Source: Chrysogorgia sp. JL179-B06 (taxonomy: Eukaryota > Cnidaria > Anthozoa > Scleralcyonacea > Chrysogorgiidae). From it: DNA of 64,000 bases. Location of the stretch: assembly GCA_035772405.1 (NCBI GenBank), contig JAYKKM010000156.1, forward strand, positions 2,323,921-2,387,920. Direction: 5' to 3'. Positions 43,128 through 55,489 of this stretch are shown in pieces. How positions within the stretch are numbered: position 1 is the first letter of the stretch; each line of letters begins with the position of its first letter. A program made the position numbers and the translations under genes. The notes under the pieces are model-generated. The model made no database searches. It had not been told where the DNA came from and saw only the letters and a list, made by a program, of their open reading frames with translations.

Positions 43128-46094
43128 CAGGGCCGTAGCTAGCATGTGAAAGTTGGGGGGGGGGGGGGGGGGGGGGGGGGTGTAAGTCCCAAATTTCCGA
43201 ATCTCAAATTATTTTTCCGAATATGAGGACACGCGCCGTAAGGCGCGTCAATCTACACGCGTAAAAACGCACAGCTTGTTTTTGCCTGTCAACAGGCAAA
43301 AACAAGCCTGTTATCGACAGGCTAGAACATGCTTGAGCTGGCCAGCAAGAACATGGCTGTTGACAGGCTTGTTCTTGCCTGTTGACAGGCTTGTCCTTGC
43401 CTGTTGGAACAGGCTGTTTACGGCTTGATGAATGAACAGGCTTGAACAGCGTTGTTGAAACAGTATGTTTCATGCATGATAACAGCGTTGATTTAGCGTG
43501 ATGAAATAACATCCAAGAGCATGGTTGTTCTGACAGCGTATTTCAGGCATGATATCAATGCTGTTTTTGACTGTTGAACTCGAGATTTTCTCGTGTTTAC
43601 TACGCGTTCTTCTCGCGAGGCCCCGTGTATCGTGTGTTGCCATGCAACAGCACGACGAACAAAAAATATTGACAACACCTGAAAATATATTTGGGCTTTA
43701 TTGCAAAAGATAACAAAAACATTCACAAAATAGGCAAGCTTACAATACTTTTTTATACAAAAATACCCTGTAATATAATCAGTCTTCGCTTCCACAAACA
43801 TTAAGACCACAAGTCATTCTTCAAACGGCATATGCCACTGCTTGCCCGTCTCAAAAGTTGGTTTCGCGAATTTGAATTGTGGTCATGTTGTGAACGCGAT
43901 CCCTAGCCTTAGCCATAACAATAGAAACTATAAGATCTTGCAGTGTTAATCATCTTTGAATGTCAGATATCAGTTTCACATTCTGCAGTGCATGGCCTGG
44001 TTCATTCACGTCGATGTTTTCAGAACTTGGTCTAATGGTTCTTGAATACGGGTAATAGCCAGAGTAAAATTTCCAAACGTGCATCTAAAAATATATAAAA
44101 AATAGATAAATACAGAATGTATAATATTTACAATGCATTCAAACCACAACGACGTCGATGTAAGTTAAGCTTAAGCTTTATTTTATATCATTCTGCATGC
44201 AGAGACTTGACTAGTATATTGTTTTTTACGTGTTCTCTTTTAAGTTAATACATGTGCATCCTGTCGGAAAAGGCAAATCTCAAACTTTTTCCCATTTTTA
44301 AAATACTTCCCTTTAAGCAAGAAACTAGAAAACTTTACCACAAATAGTACTTTAGAATATCTTTTGATTGATATATAGATCAAGTTTGTGCGTTAAGCAT
44401 TGTGCAAACAATATCTAATATCCTAAAACACTTGTCGAGCAATGGTGCGAACATTTTGAACATTTTGAACATTTTAAAACGTTACACAAAACTCACAGAC
44501 TTGAACTATACATCAAATGAAAGCTTATGAAATTTCTAACAACATACGTACATGATGTATTTCAACAATCCGTAGTTCGGAAGTTATTCACCATTTTCCT
44601 TCATGAACAAACATGCCAATAGGCAATAGCCTCGTTTTCACTTTCGCGAGTGTTTTCTTAATTTCTTCCTTCAGGTTTGCGCCTTCGACTGAACCTGAAT
44701 TTCTTTAAAACAAAGTGACCATGTAATTACTTAAGTTAACTTACTGTATGTCGTTGGAAAAACTTGGAAGCCTTTTTAAAGACTGACTTCCGCCTTGGAA
44801 ACAGGAAAAGACTTTAACTGGAAATATTAATCGAGCTAAAAAGGCAAAGTGCCCAAGAAAAATAACCGCTTACAGTACCTCTTAGTCTTTGACACGTTGG
44901 CAACTTGACACAGAATATGGTTATTTTCGGATCTGCCGGTGAATTTCCACTCAGCCAAAAATGCGTTGTCGTTTATAATCTCAATTTCCATTCGCTAGTC
45001 AGCCTATATGTATATAGTGGCAGTCGAGCCCAAGACAATGTGGAAAGTTTCAGCCTCTTTTGGCGGCGGGATATCCAGTTCTGTTTCTTCGTCTTTCTTG
45101 GTATAAATGTTAGGAATTAAACCATTAAATTTCGTAAAAACAGCAGCACAAAAATATTAAAACTGTCTTGTTCAAATTTCGCTCTCGGATGGCGTGGATA
45201 TATATGTATTCAAAATAATTCCTGATTATAAACTGGTTCAAACCGGTTGAGTACTCACAACAGGCATGAACAATGCTGTCGAACAAACAACCTTGTTCAT
45301 GCCTGTTGGAACAACATAAAACTATCATGTCAAATCAACAGCCATGTTCATGCATGATACAACATGTTGTCAGAGCATGATGAAATAACATCCAAGAACA
45401 GCAATGTTACAACAACCATGAACTTGGTTGTTGTATCAAGCTTGTTTTTGCTTGTTGTAACATGCATGAACAAGCATTGTCGATTCGCCAAGCTGTAACA
45501 TGCATGTTGTAACATGCTTGAACAATGCTGTTATTTCAACAATCATGTTCTAGCATGTTAACAGGCTGTAACAAGGTTGTTGAGCCAACAACCTTGTTAC
45601 AGCCTGTGAGATTTTTACGTGTGTAGGGGAGCATCCCCCGGGAAATTTTTAATTCTAGGGTCTCGGAAATTGCATTTCCCGCATTCTGGGAGCAGTTTTA
45701 AGAGATTTCCTTGGACAGTTTACAGATGTAGGAATTTAGTTTTCAACAATAAAAAAGAGGCGAAATATAAACAATTTAATTCTATGGTATACGGTATCAT
45801 AATTCGTGGTTTTGTGAAGGCTGTTTAAAATCCGGAAATGATAAATTTTATTGCAAAGCAAAAGCCAAAAGGTGTCATCTATCTGATGTACGTATGCAGT
45901 AAATCGACAAAAATAGATTTGTTATCCTTGTGAATATTATTTTGTAAGTTCTATAAACTTAACATGAGTTTTTTACTGTTCACTGACTGAAATCTCGCTT
46001 AACCTACGTTGCCGTAGTTTTCCGAACGAGTAATTCGATTTTCCGAATATCTCAATTTCAAAAATGTTAAATACCCCCCCTCGCTACGACCCTG
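43128..46094. mobile_element. 2.97-kb non-autonomous hAT element in BEL gag, 8-bp TSD
   Basis: Ends CAGGGCCGTAGCTAG and CGCTACGACCCTG. Both flanks are GACACTCA (43120-43127 and 46095-46102). A G-tract adjoins the left end and a C-tract the right. TTTCCGAATnT motifs occur subterminally on both sides. The interior holds an inner element (43253-45626) but no transposase, so mobilisation would be in trans. Confidence 0.88.
43253..45626. mobile_element. inner element with CTACACGCGTAAAAA ends and AACAGGC palindromes
   Basis: Ends CTACACGCGTAAAAA and TTTTTACGTGTGTAG are inverted. Both ends carry several hundred bases of short quasi-palindromes built from TTGTTxxxGCCTGT and ACAGGCxxxAACAA words (43270-43560 and 45240-45607). 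The same style of end occurs at 20690 and 21140. The central part has no recognisable domain. No TSD found. Confidence 0.55.
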
Positions 46095-46102
46095 GACACT
46101 CA

Positions 46103-48050
46103 AGATAGAAATGTGTTTGAGTTTAAAAAGAAAATCGTTGAATTCCTGAATAAAGCTAAGAAGGAACTACCTATGAAATATGAAGCTTATTCTTGTAAGT
46201 CTAGAAGATCTCGTAGTTCCAGTAAATCCCGATCTTCTGTGGCCTCATCTGTATCCACAAGAGCAAAATTAATTGCAGCAAAGGCCAAATCGGCAACACT
46301 AGAAGTAAAAGCTGCATTTCTGAAGGAAAAACAAGCAATAAGGATGGCTGCTGAGGAGTTGGATTTAAAACAACAAATAGCTGAAGTTAAGATAGAGGAA
46401 CAGATCTATGAACAAGAGCTAAATGACGGTGCTAGTAATATCGAGGACAGTAATGTTAAAGATTGTTCAAATGTAATTTTAAATCCAAGTTCAATTAATG
46501 CTTGTTCACCGACCATTCAAGCTACAACATCATTGCTGGATCCAAATGCTTCTGCCTTTGTGGTTCCTAATTTGATTGAAAGAAAAGAGCCTGTATACCT
46601 AGCTACAGGCATTGCACAAAAACCCACTGTGAACACCACCAAAGTATTGGAGAATCAACATCAGAGTTCTGAAGCTGAGCCTGCTTCACTTGAAGAAGTC
46701 ACCCCATATAAAGAGTTTCTCAAGATACAACGAAATCAAACTGAACTAACAAAGATGATTGCAACTCAACAATTGAAAGGATCCCTACCTACCCACAAAC
46801 CACCTACATTTTCTGGGGACATGATGGAATATCCAGCATTTATAACAGCGTTTGAGACTTTGGTAGAATCAAAGGTTACAGATTCTACAGAACTACTCTA
46901 CTACTTGGAACAATATACTGCAGGTAAAGCCAAAGAGGTTATAAAGGGATGTTTCCAACGAAAATCTGAATCTTCGTACCAAGAAGCTAAATTGTTACTG
47001 AAGAAACATTATGGGGACTCATTCAAGATTGCCAATGCCTATGTTACCAAGTTGTCAAGTTGGATACCTATCAAGCCCAACGATGGAGCAAAGCTACAAG
47101 AATTTGCCATCATGTTAGAGCAAGCAAGAACCGCTATGATTGGTATGGAATATATGAATGATTTGAACACAGCCCATGTTTTGAGACAACTTTGGGAGAA
47201 ATTACCAAGGTACCTTCGTAGCAGGTGGTGTGAAAGAGCTAGTAGTATCAGGAATACTAAAGGGAAGTTGGCTACTTTCGAAGATTTTGTGCAGTTTGTA
47301 ATCAAGCATGCTGACCTGGCTACCGACCCTATTTATTCAGAAGAGTTGGTGAAGAAAGAAAGTCCTTATAGCCAAAGGCGAGATCAAAGAAACAGAGGTT
47401 CAAGTTTCGCTACAGAGTCTACAAAGAAAGATCAACAATCAAGCAAGTCTGATATGCCCTGCATTGTATGCCATAAGTTGCATGATCTTGATCAGTGTTT
47501 TGAGTTCAAGAAACGGTCATTGGCTGATAAGAAAAACTTTGTAAGAATGAAAGGTTTGTGTTTTGGTTGCTACAGTCCAGATCATATTGCCAAGTTCTGT
47601 AAGCAGAGAAAGACATGTCAAGTATGCAAGAAGCGTCACCCGACAACATTACATGACACTAATTGGCAACCACGATTCAAGAAATATGGGAAAGAGGAGG
47701 ACCCTGATAAAGCAAATTCAGAAACCAAGGATGTAGAGAAGCAAGTTAACGTGCGTTCAACTTTTTGCGACATCACAGAGGCTGGTGACACACCAATCAA
47801 CATGGGTATTATACCAGTTTGGTTGTACCATGAGGACAATCCTGTTGAGAAAGTTCCTGTGTATGCTCTACTGGACAATGCCAGTGGCGGAACCTTCATT
47901 AAAGAAGAATCCTTGGAGAAACTACATGTGAAGGGAAATGATACCAAGCTTCTATTAACTACCATGCAATGCATGGTACTCAAGAAGTGTCTACTAAAGC
48001 TGTTGAAGGTTTGGTGGTGGAACATTTTCAACACAATACCACCAGTGTAA
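46103..48050 (+). pseudogene. BEL/Pao gag and aspartic protease region
   Basis: The frame continues the N-terminal gag after the hAT element. Order: basic/helical region, linker, gag core of DUF1759 type (LPTHKPPTFSGDMMEYPAFI, a typical start, to ADLATDPIYSEELVKKES), zinc knuckles (CIVCHKLHDLDQCFEF, CFGCYSPDHIAKFC, CQVCKKRHPTTLH), then a protease (VYALLDNASGGTFI, catalytic Asp in LDNAS). The frame shifts near 47965. Gag packages the element RNA; the protease matures the polyprotein. Reverse transcriptase, RNase H and integrase are missing downstream. Confidence 0.8.
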
Positions 48051-48545
48051 GGTTACCCAGAACTTACACAAGGCAGCAGATTCCAGCTGACAGAGATGAA
48101 ATTCCTCGAACTGAACTGTTGAACAAATGGCCTCACTTGAAGAAGATAGCAAAGCAAATACCAGCCTACATGGAAGATGTAGAAGTAGGAATCCTGATTG
48201 GTCTGAATTGTCCAAGTGCCCTACGACCAAGAGATGTAATTCACGGAAACGAAGATGAACCATATGCAGTGAAGTCGCTGTTGGGATGGCATATAAATGG
48301 TCCAGTGAATCACAGCACCGGTGATTCAATATCATGTAATAGAGTCCATATTGTCGGAAGCAGCTCCAATAGTACTGCCAAGGGATATGTTACCATCGAG
48401 AGGAAGGTTAAAGAGGTCATTACACCCAACGTAATAAGAGAGATGTTTGAGATGGAATTTTCAGAAAAAGAGCGTGGAATGGGTCTATCCCAAGAGGACC
48501 GCAGATTTCTCGAGAAAGCTGAAGCTGTATACCCTAATAATTTTT
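47966..48545 (+). pseudogene. BEL/Pao protease C-terminal region, truncated
   Basis: Next frame after the shift: STKAVEGLVVEHFQH, then YMEDVEVGILIGLNCPSALR, EPYAVKSLLGWHINGPVNHS and GMGLSQEDRRFLEKAEA. These are the usual segments between the BEL/Pao protease and the reverse transcriptase. Similarity ends near 48530, where unrelated sequence begins, so the element is 3'-truncated or was cut by a later rearrangement. Confidence 0.72.
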
Positions 48546-48726
48546 TGAGAGTCGATTTCAGTTTATTTGTTTGAGTTTTGGTTCTATATACATGTATAGA
48601 TAGCGCTGCGTATTCTCCGTGCCTTCTGCACGTCGATTCAGTTTCCTAGGGCACTTTCTTTTTGGCTAAAACAAAACCGGTATGCCCAAATTAACTCTGG
48701 ATACGGCACTGATATTTGCCAATTGA

Positions 48727-48900
48727 TTAGACAGATAGATAGATAGATACATAGATAGATAGATAGATACTGTAGATAGATAGATAGAAAAACTTTATTT
48801 AAACACGCTAACCGTTGTCAACCTAGGCTGATTTCCACAAGGGGCGTGTATTGATTGGCCTCGACTACAATCCAAACAGTTAATTAAAGCTTGTATCCAA
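48727..48900 (-). mobile_element. (GATA)n tract with LINE/SINE-like 3' end
   Basis: A GATA array (48731-48788) abuts GAAAAACTTTATTTAAACAC. On the minus strand this reads as a 3' end with an AATAAAG signal and a TCTA tail, in the style of other retroposon ends here. No coding part is recognised. Confidence 0.4.
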
Positions 48901-49617
48901 AAAATGAAGTGAATTAGAAACCTGAAAATACTGCCTTTGATGGTAATACCGGTGAATATTTATAGGGTACTGTATATTGAGAATAATATTGTCATTTACA
49001 CTAGATAATGCAGCATCCTTGTAAAGGTAATCAATGGGAAGGAGATTTGGCGAGTGTAGAAATTTTATAAAACCCAAGCGAGATCAGCTGTGAAAAATGC
49101 AACTCCTGCAAGACCTTCGGTGGAACCTCGTGAATTGTTTTCCGTCCGCCGTTTGCCGTAAATTTTGAATCAAGCCAGAACCAGTAAACGTCGCTCATTT
49201 TTTTACGTCTAAGCTATTATTGACATTATTGAATTTAAAAGTTTTAGATAAAGTAGTATTCATTTGTTCATTCAACCTAGTGTTTATCAGGATACTTGTT
49301 CCACAATCCACATGCAATTTTTTGTCCATGTAATAAATAGAACATTGCAAAGTACATTGTACTATAACAGAAATATATGGATTTTACAGTATGTTTTCAT
49401 TATCCTATATTGCCATAAAATCCACGCATATATGTAATGTATCTTTTAACGTAAATGGTTACGTTAAAAAATCAAGGGATATCTCAAGGATCATTACGCT
49501 GAAACAATGGAAATAAATTCATCTGCGTCGCAAGATCTTGGTGAATAAAAAATGTTACCATTTTGAAATGATACATGTACATGTAATTAATTATGTAACC
49601 AACAATTGTACTTATAC

Positions 49618-49801
49618 CTTTCATGAACTTTTCAAAAAGTGTTGTCATCAATGATCCAATTTTTTGTTGATTTTTCATTCCATAGCCTAACAATGCAGAA
49701 GCAGCACCGGGAGTTCCGTATGAATCGAAATATCTCCTCTTTCCAGGAACATGATACAATACAACAACATCATATCCATATTGCTTATTGAGAATGTCGG
49801 C
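49618..49801 (-). CDS. internal exon of unrecognised minus-strand gene
   Basis: Acceptor TATGTATAG and donor GTATAAGT frame a 184-nt open exon whose peptide includes ADILNKQYGYDVVVLYHVPG and KRRYFDSYGTPGAASALLGY. Its entry phase (0) matches the exit phase of the exon at 50934-51101, which supports splicing between the two. I do not recognise the domain. It may be a host gene or a spliced repeat-encoded gene, since a decayed copy of the neighbouring exon exists at 63.8 kb. Confidence 0.5.
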
Positions 49802-50614
49802 CTATACATAACATATGGCAGTTAGAGAAAATAAATTAGTACGTATATGTGGGGGTACATCGGATTATAGTATCCAGCAGGATAATGAATAAATTTGAAC
49901 ACTATATGGTATCTGGCACGATAATTTCTTTCATTATATAGATATCGATAAAATACCAGGTTTTCTTGAAGAGATCATTTTATCTTTACATCTAAAGTTA
50001 TCATTATGGTTATTTTATCGATTTCAATATACTGTAATAAGCAGAACATTACATGGTCGCTTGGAGATATAAATTTTATCTTCTTGTGATGACGATATTG
50101 CTCACTTGTTTCCTTCACTCACTTGTGAGAGGTATTACCAATACTCAAAAATAAAATCTGTATCTCTGCACAGCCATGTAATATCCTCTATTTTGACTGC
50201 CAGATACCAGATACAATCTATTTTCCCATTTTGATATTTAATTTATTTCAAAAAATATACTTATATAAATAATATTACAAGTCTGTTTAATGTTCCAATA
50301 TTATTAGCCATGGTTAAAAATGACTTAAAATTACTTAAACGATAAATATCAACTTGAAAAATCATACATACAGTACTGTACTAGGACTGTAAAAAATGAT
50401 CCAATAAAAAATCATGTTATAAACTTATAATAAATCATAAAATTAAAAAATGCTATAAGCTTGGTTATTTATAGTAAACTGTTCGCTATTCAAGCTTTTA
50501 ACCAAGCTGCATGTCACATTACATGTATGTGTATCTGTTATAGTGTGTAGATATATAGACATATCGAGACTGCTGATTTAGCAGTATGTATGTTGCATGT
50601 ACGAACTAGTACAC

Positions 50615-50700
50615 AAGTCAATGGTTACAGCGTCTAACCAGCTAGAGATCAGAAGAAGGTTGTGGGTTCAATTCCCATCTGGGACTCAGAAACATTTTTC
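50615..50700 (+). mobile_element. tRNA-derived SINE-like head
   Basis: A box-A-like ATGGTTACAGCG and a strong box-B-like GTGGGTTCAATTCCCA lie about 45 bp apart, as in tRNA genes. There is no acceptor-stem pairing, so this is a tRNA-derived repeat rather than a functional tRNA. Confidence 0.45.
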
Positions 50701-50933
50701 TGAGTATATGGTAAAAGCTTGAGTAGCAAACAGGTTACAATTAAATGCTGACATGTGTTGAAAAAGAGATTAATGCCAACTACAAAACATCTCAGCCATC
50801 TATATTGCCAAAATCAATGCAACCCATGACCCAACCCAAGTACAGGTAATGACTATATGCATGTACATGTAAATGAAAGGCAAATTAGTCTATGAAACAG
50901 AACAATTCTTGATGGAAGGCAAACACACTTTAC

Positions 50934-51101
50934 CCGGTAACGAAGCATTTGTTTTTGTCTGGTCACATTTGTTTTGCCCTTTTTTGAAATATCTTGCCAA
51001 TATTTTTCATTTGTTGTCTTTTTTGCAAACACTTCTACACATTCTTTATTTTGGCATCTCTTACATGCCACAGGTTGCTCCAGTCCACAGTTTGCACATT
51101 T
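50934..51101 (-). CDS. internal exon with zinc-binding motif (unrecognised gene)
   Basis: A 168-nt (56-codon) exon between acceptor TCTTCTACAG and donor GTAAAG encodes KCANCGLEQPVACKRCQNKE, then CVEVFAKKTTNEKYWQDISK and NVTRQKQMLRYR. CxxC and CxxC-x4-C cysteines suggest a zinc ribbon-like fold. Phase 0 at both ends fits the next exon at 49801. A degenerate copy of this exon, with splice sites conserved, is at 63789-63962 on the opposite strand. Confidence 0.5.
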
Positions 51102-51344
51102 CTGTAGAAGATACAGTACATAAAGTATACTATGCATAAATCATTACTAGCTAATGTAAGGAAATAAAATATAGGTGGCAATTCTGCAACAACAAAATTA
51201 ATAAAAAGGAAATAATTGTTGCAATTAATAAAAACAATTGACCATAACAAAAAATATGGTATATATGTAACTTGTACATTTAACCACAAGCCTCTGTAAT
51301 TTGGAATCAACTCAATCAAGATACATAGACAAGCACTGTCCCAA

Positions 51345-51397
51345 CTAAATTTTTTTAATAGCTCTAGCACCAGCTGGTTTGTCTTTGACAACATCTG
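51345..51397 (-). other. candidate upstream exon (weak)
   Basis: After a TTTTAAATGCAG-type acceptor the minus strand reads VVKDKPAGARAIKKI before a TAG. Entry phase fits the candidate exon at 52258-52319, but the stop and lack of a matching donor leave it doubtful. Confidence 0.25.
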
Positions 51398-51706
51398 CAT
51401 TTAAAAGAATGAAACCAAGAAAAGTAGGGTCCTAATAATGTTCCATAGCCAATATTACATAGAGTATGACTGCATTACCTATCCAATTAAGGATATATTG
51501 TACCTGTATACTACCAATGCAAGTTCACTGATTGGTGATAAATTTACACCAATTACCAGTTGGTTTACATGATGGAAAAATTTGAAAAACTGTAATACAC
51601 ACAGTAGCTTTTATATATCGCTGATTAGCAAGGGTTTTGTCTTTAAGTTTGAACAACCTATTGGCTTTGAATATCCAATAGAATATCCAATAGATTATCT
51701 TGTAGA

Positions 51707-51865
51707 ATACCCATAGAATATGCTATAGAATCCCATAGAATATGCTATAGAATCCCATAGAATATGCTATAGAATCCCATAGAATATGCTATAGAATCCC
51801 ATAGAATATGCTATAGAATCCCATAGAATATGCTATAGAATCCCATAGAATATGCTATAGAATCC
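51707..51865. repeat. 22-bp minisatellite (AGAATATGCTATAGAATCCC-type)
   Basis: About seven near-identical 22-bp units, degenerating on both sides into shorter TAGAATATCC-type words (51665-51965). Non-coding. Confidence 0.9.
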
Positions 51866-52257
51866 ATAGAATATGGATCCTATTAAAAATGCAATAGAAG
51901 TGGTCCCAATTTCTAATAAAATATCCAATGGAATAATATTCTGCAGAATTTTACTATAGAATATTCTATTGAATATTTTTGTAAGGGACCCAACTTTGCT
52001 GTATAAAATCATATTGCATTAGCCATAATACAATGGTAAAGCACCCCTTGCATCATTTTGTATCCAATTTCCAATGAGGCCAAACAAAAAAATGATGTGG
52101 TTTCCATAACATCCTACAAATAAATTAGGGTCGGAAGGTCAGAAAAGTTGAGAAATTGAAAAACTCATGTTATAAAATGTCATTTCTGATCCAGAATTGT
52201 CGAAAAATATTAGGGTTGGATCATATAGCAATAGGGTTGGTGACGTTGGTCGCTTAC

Positions 52258-52319
52258 AAGCATGATTGAGAAAATATGCATCTGTATCCAAGGCAACTGC
52301 TGGAAACTGCTTAGTAAAC
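52258..52319 (-). other. candidate exon (weak)
   Basis: Bounded by an ATTAATAG acceptor and a GTAAGCG donor. One frame gives FTKQFPAVALDTDAYFLNHA, which looks protein-like. It could belong to the gene with exons at 50934 and 49618; phases require at least one more exon upstream. Confidence 0.3.
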
Positions 52320-52822
52320 CTATTAATGAAAATACTACTATTAAAGTAATTTTAGCATACATTATTATTTATTATATTACCTTTGTCCATTTTGGCTGTT
52401 TACCTAAATAAAGTAAAAATCATAAATTTAAATTACACTGTACATGTATATACATATTTATACTAGGGCCAAAATAAAAAATACCTTGGTTTCCGGACCC
52501 TACCTAGTTTTTGGCAAGTAAAATATCGTTCCTAATCTTTTTATTGAAATTTTGAAAAGCCTTGGTACGAGTTGCAGCTTAATTTTCATCCTGGGATAGT
52601 AAACAAGATCAGCGTGGTTTGGTAAAACCTATTGTTTGTCCATGCAATGTTTGGAAGAAAAAAAAGTTAAAAAAAAAAGAAAAACCTACCTACCCCACCT
52701 AATTTTTTCAGCATGAAATAGGAAACCTAGGTATTTTTTTCTTGGCCAGTATGACTGAGCTTATTTTCAACTTATGAACTTAAAATATTGTTTGCTACTC
52801 CCGAGTTTCACGCAAGTGCGAT

Positions 52823-53047
<225 letters not shown>

Positions 53048-53271
53048 AGGTTATTGAACCTACCGAGAGTCAATTATAGTTGTTTGACCGAGGTCCGGTT
53101 CAATAACTTTCTTATTACCCAACAAAGGAGGTTTCCTATTGGGTTTCAGTTTGACGTCAACAATTTACATGAACACAATATGAATGCAAATTAAAGTGCA
53201 TTTATTTAACAATTTAAATAGGACGGTGCTATATATCATATGGGTTATAGCACTGGATTGGGTATATTAGC

Positions 53272-53325
53272 GATATATATCCAGCGGTAGATCAAAGAAA
53301 ACCGACTTAGTTGGGTAATAAATAT

Positions 53326-53402
<77 letters not shown>

Positions 53403-53408
53403 CATATA

Positions 53409-53454
<46 letters not shown>

Positions 53455-53502
53455 TACTCAAACTAAGTCGGTTTTCTTTGATCTACCGCTGGATATATAT
53501 CT
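53272..53502. mobile_element. foldback element with TA-rich centre
   Basis: Arms of about 55 bp: CCAGCGGTAGATCAAAGAAA (53281) and its inverted partner TTTCTTTGATCTACCGCTGG (about 53473), continuing through AACCGACTTAGTT/AACTAAGTCGGTT. The centre is a (TA)n tract. No ORF apart from repeat artefacts. Confidence 0.8.
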
Positions 53503-53509
53503 ACAGTAT

Positions 53510-55395
53510 ACACAGTATACAAAAATATAACTTAAATCCTCTCTTCATTTAAATTGTTCTAAAGCAGCTTCCCTGTATACAACTAGCTGTGAGAGGCATC
53601 AATGCATATTTACTATATTAAATAAGTAATCTGAAATAATTTCAAAATGCCACCATAGAAACAAATATTTCATATACTGTAGAACATTGACTGGCCACGT
53701 GAATAAAGTGCAATATACTGTATGCCAGTCATCCTGTGCAGATCATGTCAATAAGAGTATTTTTTCAGTTTCCTAATGATCAGAGAGGTTGCTACTCATA
53801 GTTTCATACAATATGACATATATTGTCAACAATGGGACCAGGGAATTTATGAGTTCGAGTTCTGTCCGAGTTTGAGCCAATTTCGAGTATTCGGCCAGGG
53901 GGGTTAGGATTACAAAGACACTGAATATGGGGGTTTTAAGGCATGGGGTTAGGGTTAGGAAGACACTTAAGATGGGGGTTAGGATTGGTGTTGTGTTGGG
54001 GATAGCTTCTATTTTGACCATTATCATCAAAATAACACGAATGGGCAATTGATGATTGTCTTCAAAATAACGGTGTTCTATAGTAATGTCTGAAACCGCT
54101 CAGTAACTCTAAGTCAACGCAAGGTTAACTTGAAATTAACTCAAACTCATGGATTACAAGATCCCATCAATATATATGTATCAATATGATAGGTCATCAG
54201 TTTCACTGCACTGACGATCCCCAATAAGGGCAAAACAGCTGTCTGTGATTGCTGTATGACCCACAGGGTATGGAGTATATATATTAATTTTGTTGTCAAT
54301 TCATTTTGTTGTCAATCCATTTTTCAATATCACTCGCTGTACACTTAAAGCCCATTTACACTAGCGAGTTTTGGTACAAATTTTTTCCTCCTGGTGCATA
54401 CGATCGAGTGGATTCATGACTTACAAAACTATTGGCGATCCCCTGAGACGCAGAACACAAAGGTTTGTTTGACGGACATGTTCATACCACAAACAAAAGA
54501 AGTAAATGAATTATTTGGTTGAAGTTCCTCCAACAATATGAAATTATACTTTCATGAGTCATCCACTCAATTGCATCCCCTAGTGTGAGAAAAATCGTAC
54601 CAAAACTCGCCAGTGTAAATGGGCCTTTAGTTGTCAATCATTTTATTTTCTGGGGCCTATTTTCAGGAGTTTTGCATTATATTCTGGTAATTTATTGCTA
54701 CTCAGCCACAGTATTAGAAATTATTCTGCTGATAGAGGTACAGAATTTTCAATTTAATGAGCCATTGTTTAACCATCAATAACAATAACTTCCCATTTTT
54801 AACTTTAACTTACAACAATGACAATATAACTTCCCAGGAAACATTGGAATTCAACCAAACAAAACCATTATGCTTCAACATAATATGTTGAAGAGAGATC
54901 AGAGCAAGAGGCTAAAACCTCTTTTCCAATCATCGAAAAACCCCACCAGCTCGCTGCGATTGATAGTTCAATATTTTCAACTATGTACTACACACTCGCA
55001 ACTCGCTGCGAGTAGTCGCAGGGAGTGTGGAGTTTTGCGATTGGAAAGAGGCTTAAGTTAAGAGCACATGACATGACATGGAAAAGTCAACAATCCATTT
55101 TAGTTGTTAACAATCCATTTTAGTATAAATTAGACGAAGCGTAAAAGTGCCTTAATTTTAAGACTTTGTATCAGATAGTCGACCAAACTGCTGACAGCTC
55201 CAGTTCATTGGCAGCGATATAGCGCTTATTTGCATATTGACAAATTTATGGAAATTTAAGCGACTCATACATTATGCATCAAGGAAAAACGAGTGTCCTT
55301 GCTGTACATACGGACACATTTGAATCTCATCAAGTGTTCTGTACTTCAAGATTCTTACAAATAATAAACCTTATGTGTTAGTAAACGTATTTTCT
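53510..55395. other. no recognisable genes; minor repeats
   Basis: A short GGGGGTTAGGATTA/GGGGTTAGGGTTAGGA cluster lies at 53900-54000. A weak inverted pair TTTGGTACAAATTTTTTCC... and GTACCAAAACTCGCCAGTGT bounds 54345-54640, a possible MITE. Otherwise nothing is supported. Confidence 0.35.
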
Positions 55396-55398
55396 TAC

Positions 55399-55435
55399 CT
55401 GGAATGGCGCTCATATTTGAGGAATTGGCCGCCAT
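55399..55435 (-). other. candidate first coding exon
   Basis: The minus strand has CAACATGGCGGCCAATTCCT, then codons for MAANSSNMSAIP and a donor AG/GTAAGAAA. An ATG in MAA context followed by a strong donor is typical of a first exon. It could start the gene whose later exons lie at 51.1-49.6 kb. The distance and phases leave this unproven. Confidence 0.35.
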
Positions 55436-55489
55436 GTTGTATTTGCATGATGCGCAGATCAGACCAAAATAGACATCTGTAGAGTTTAC

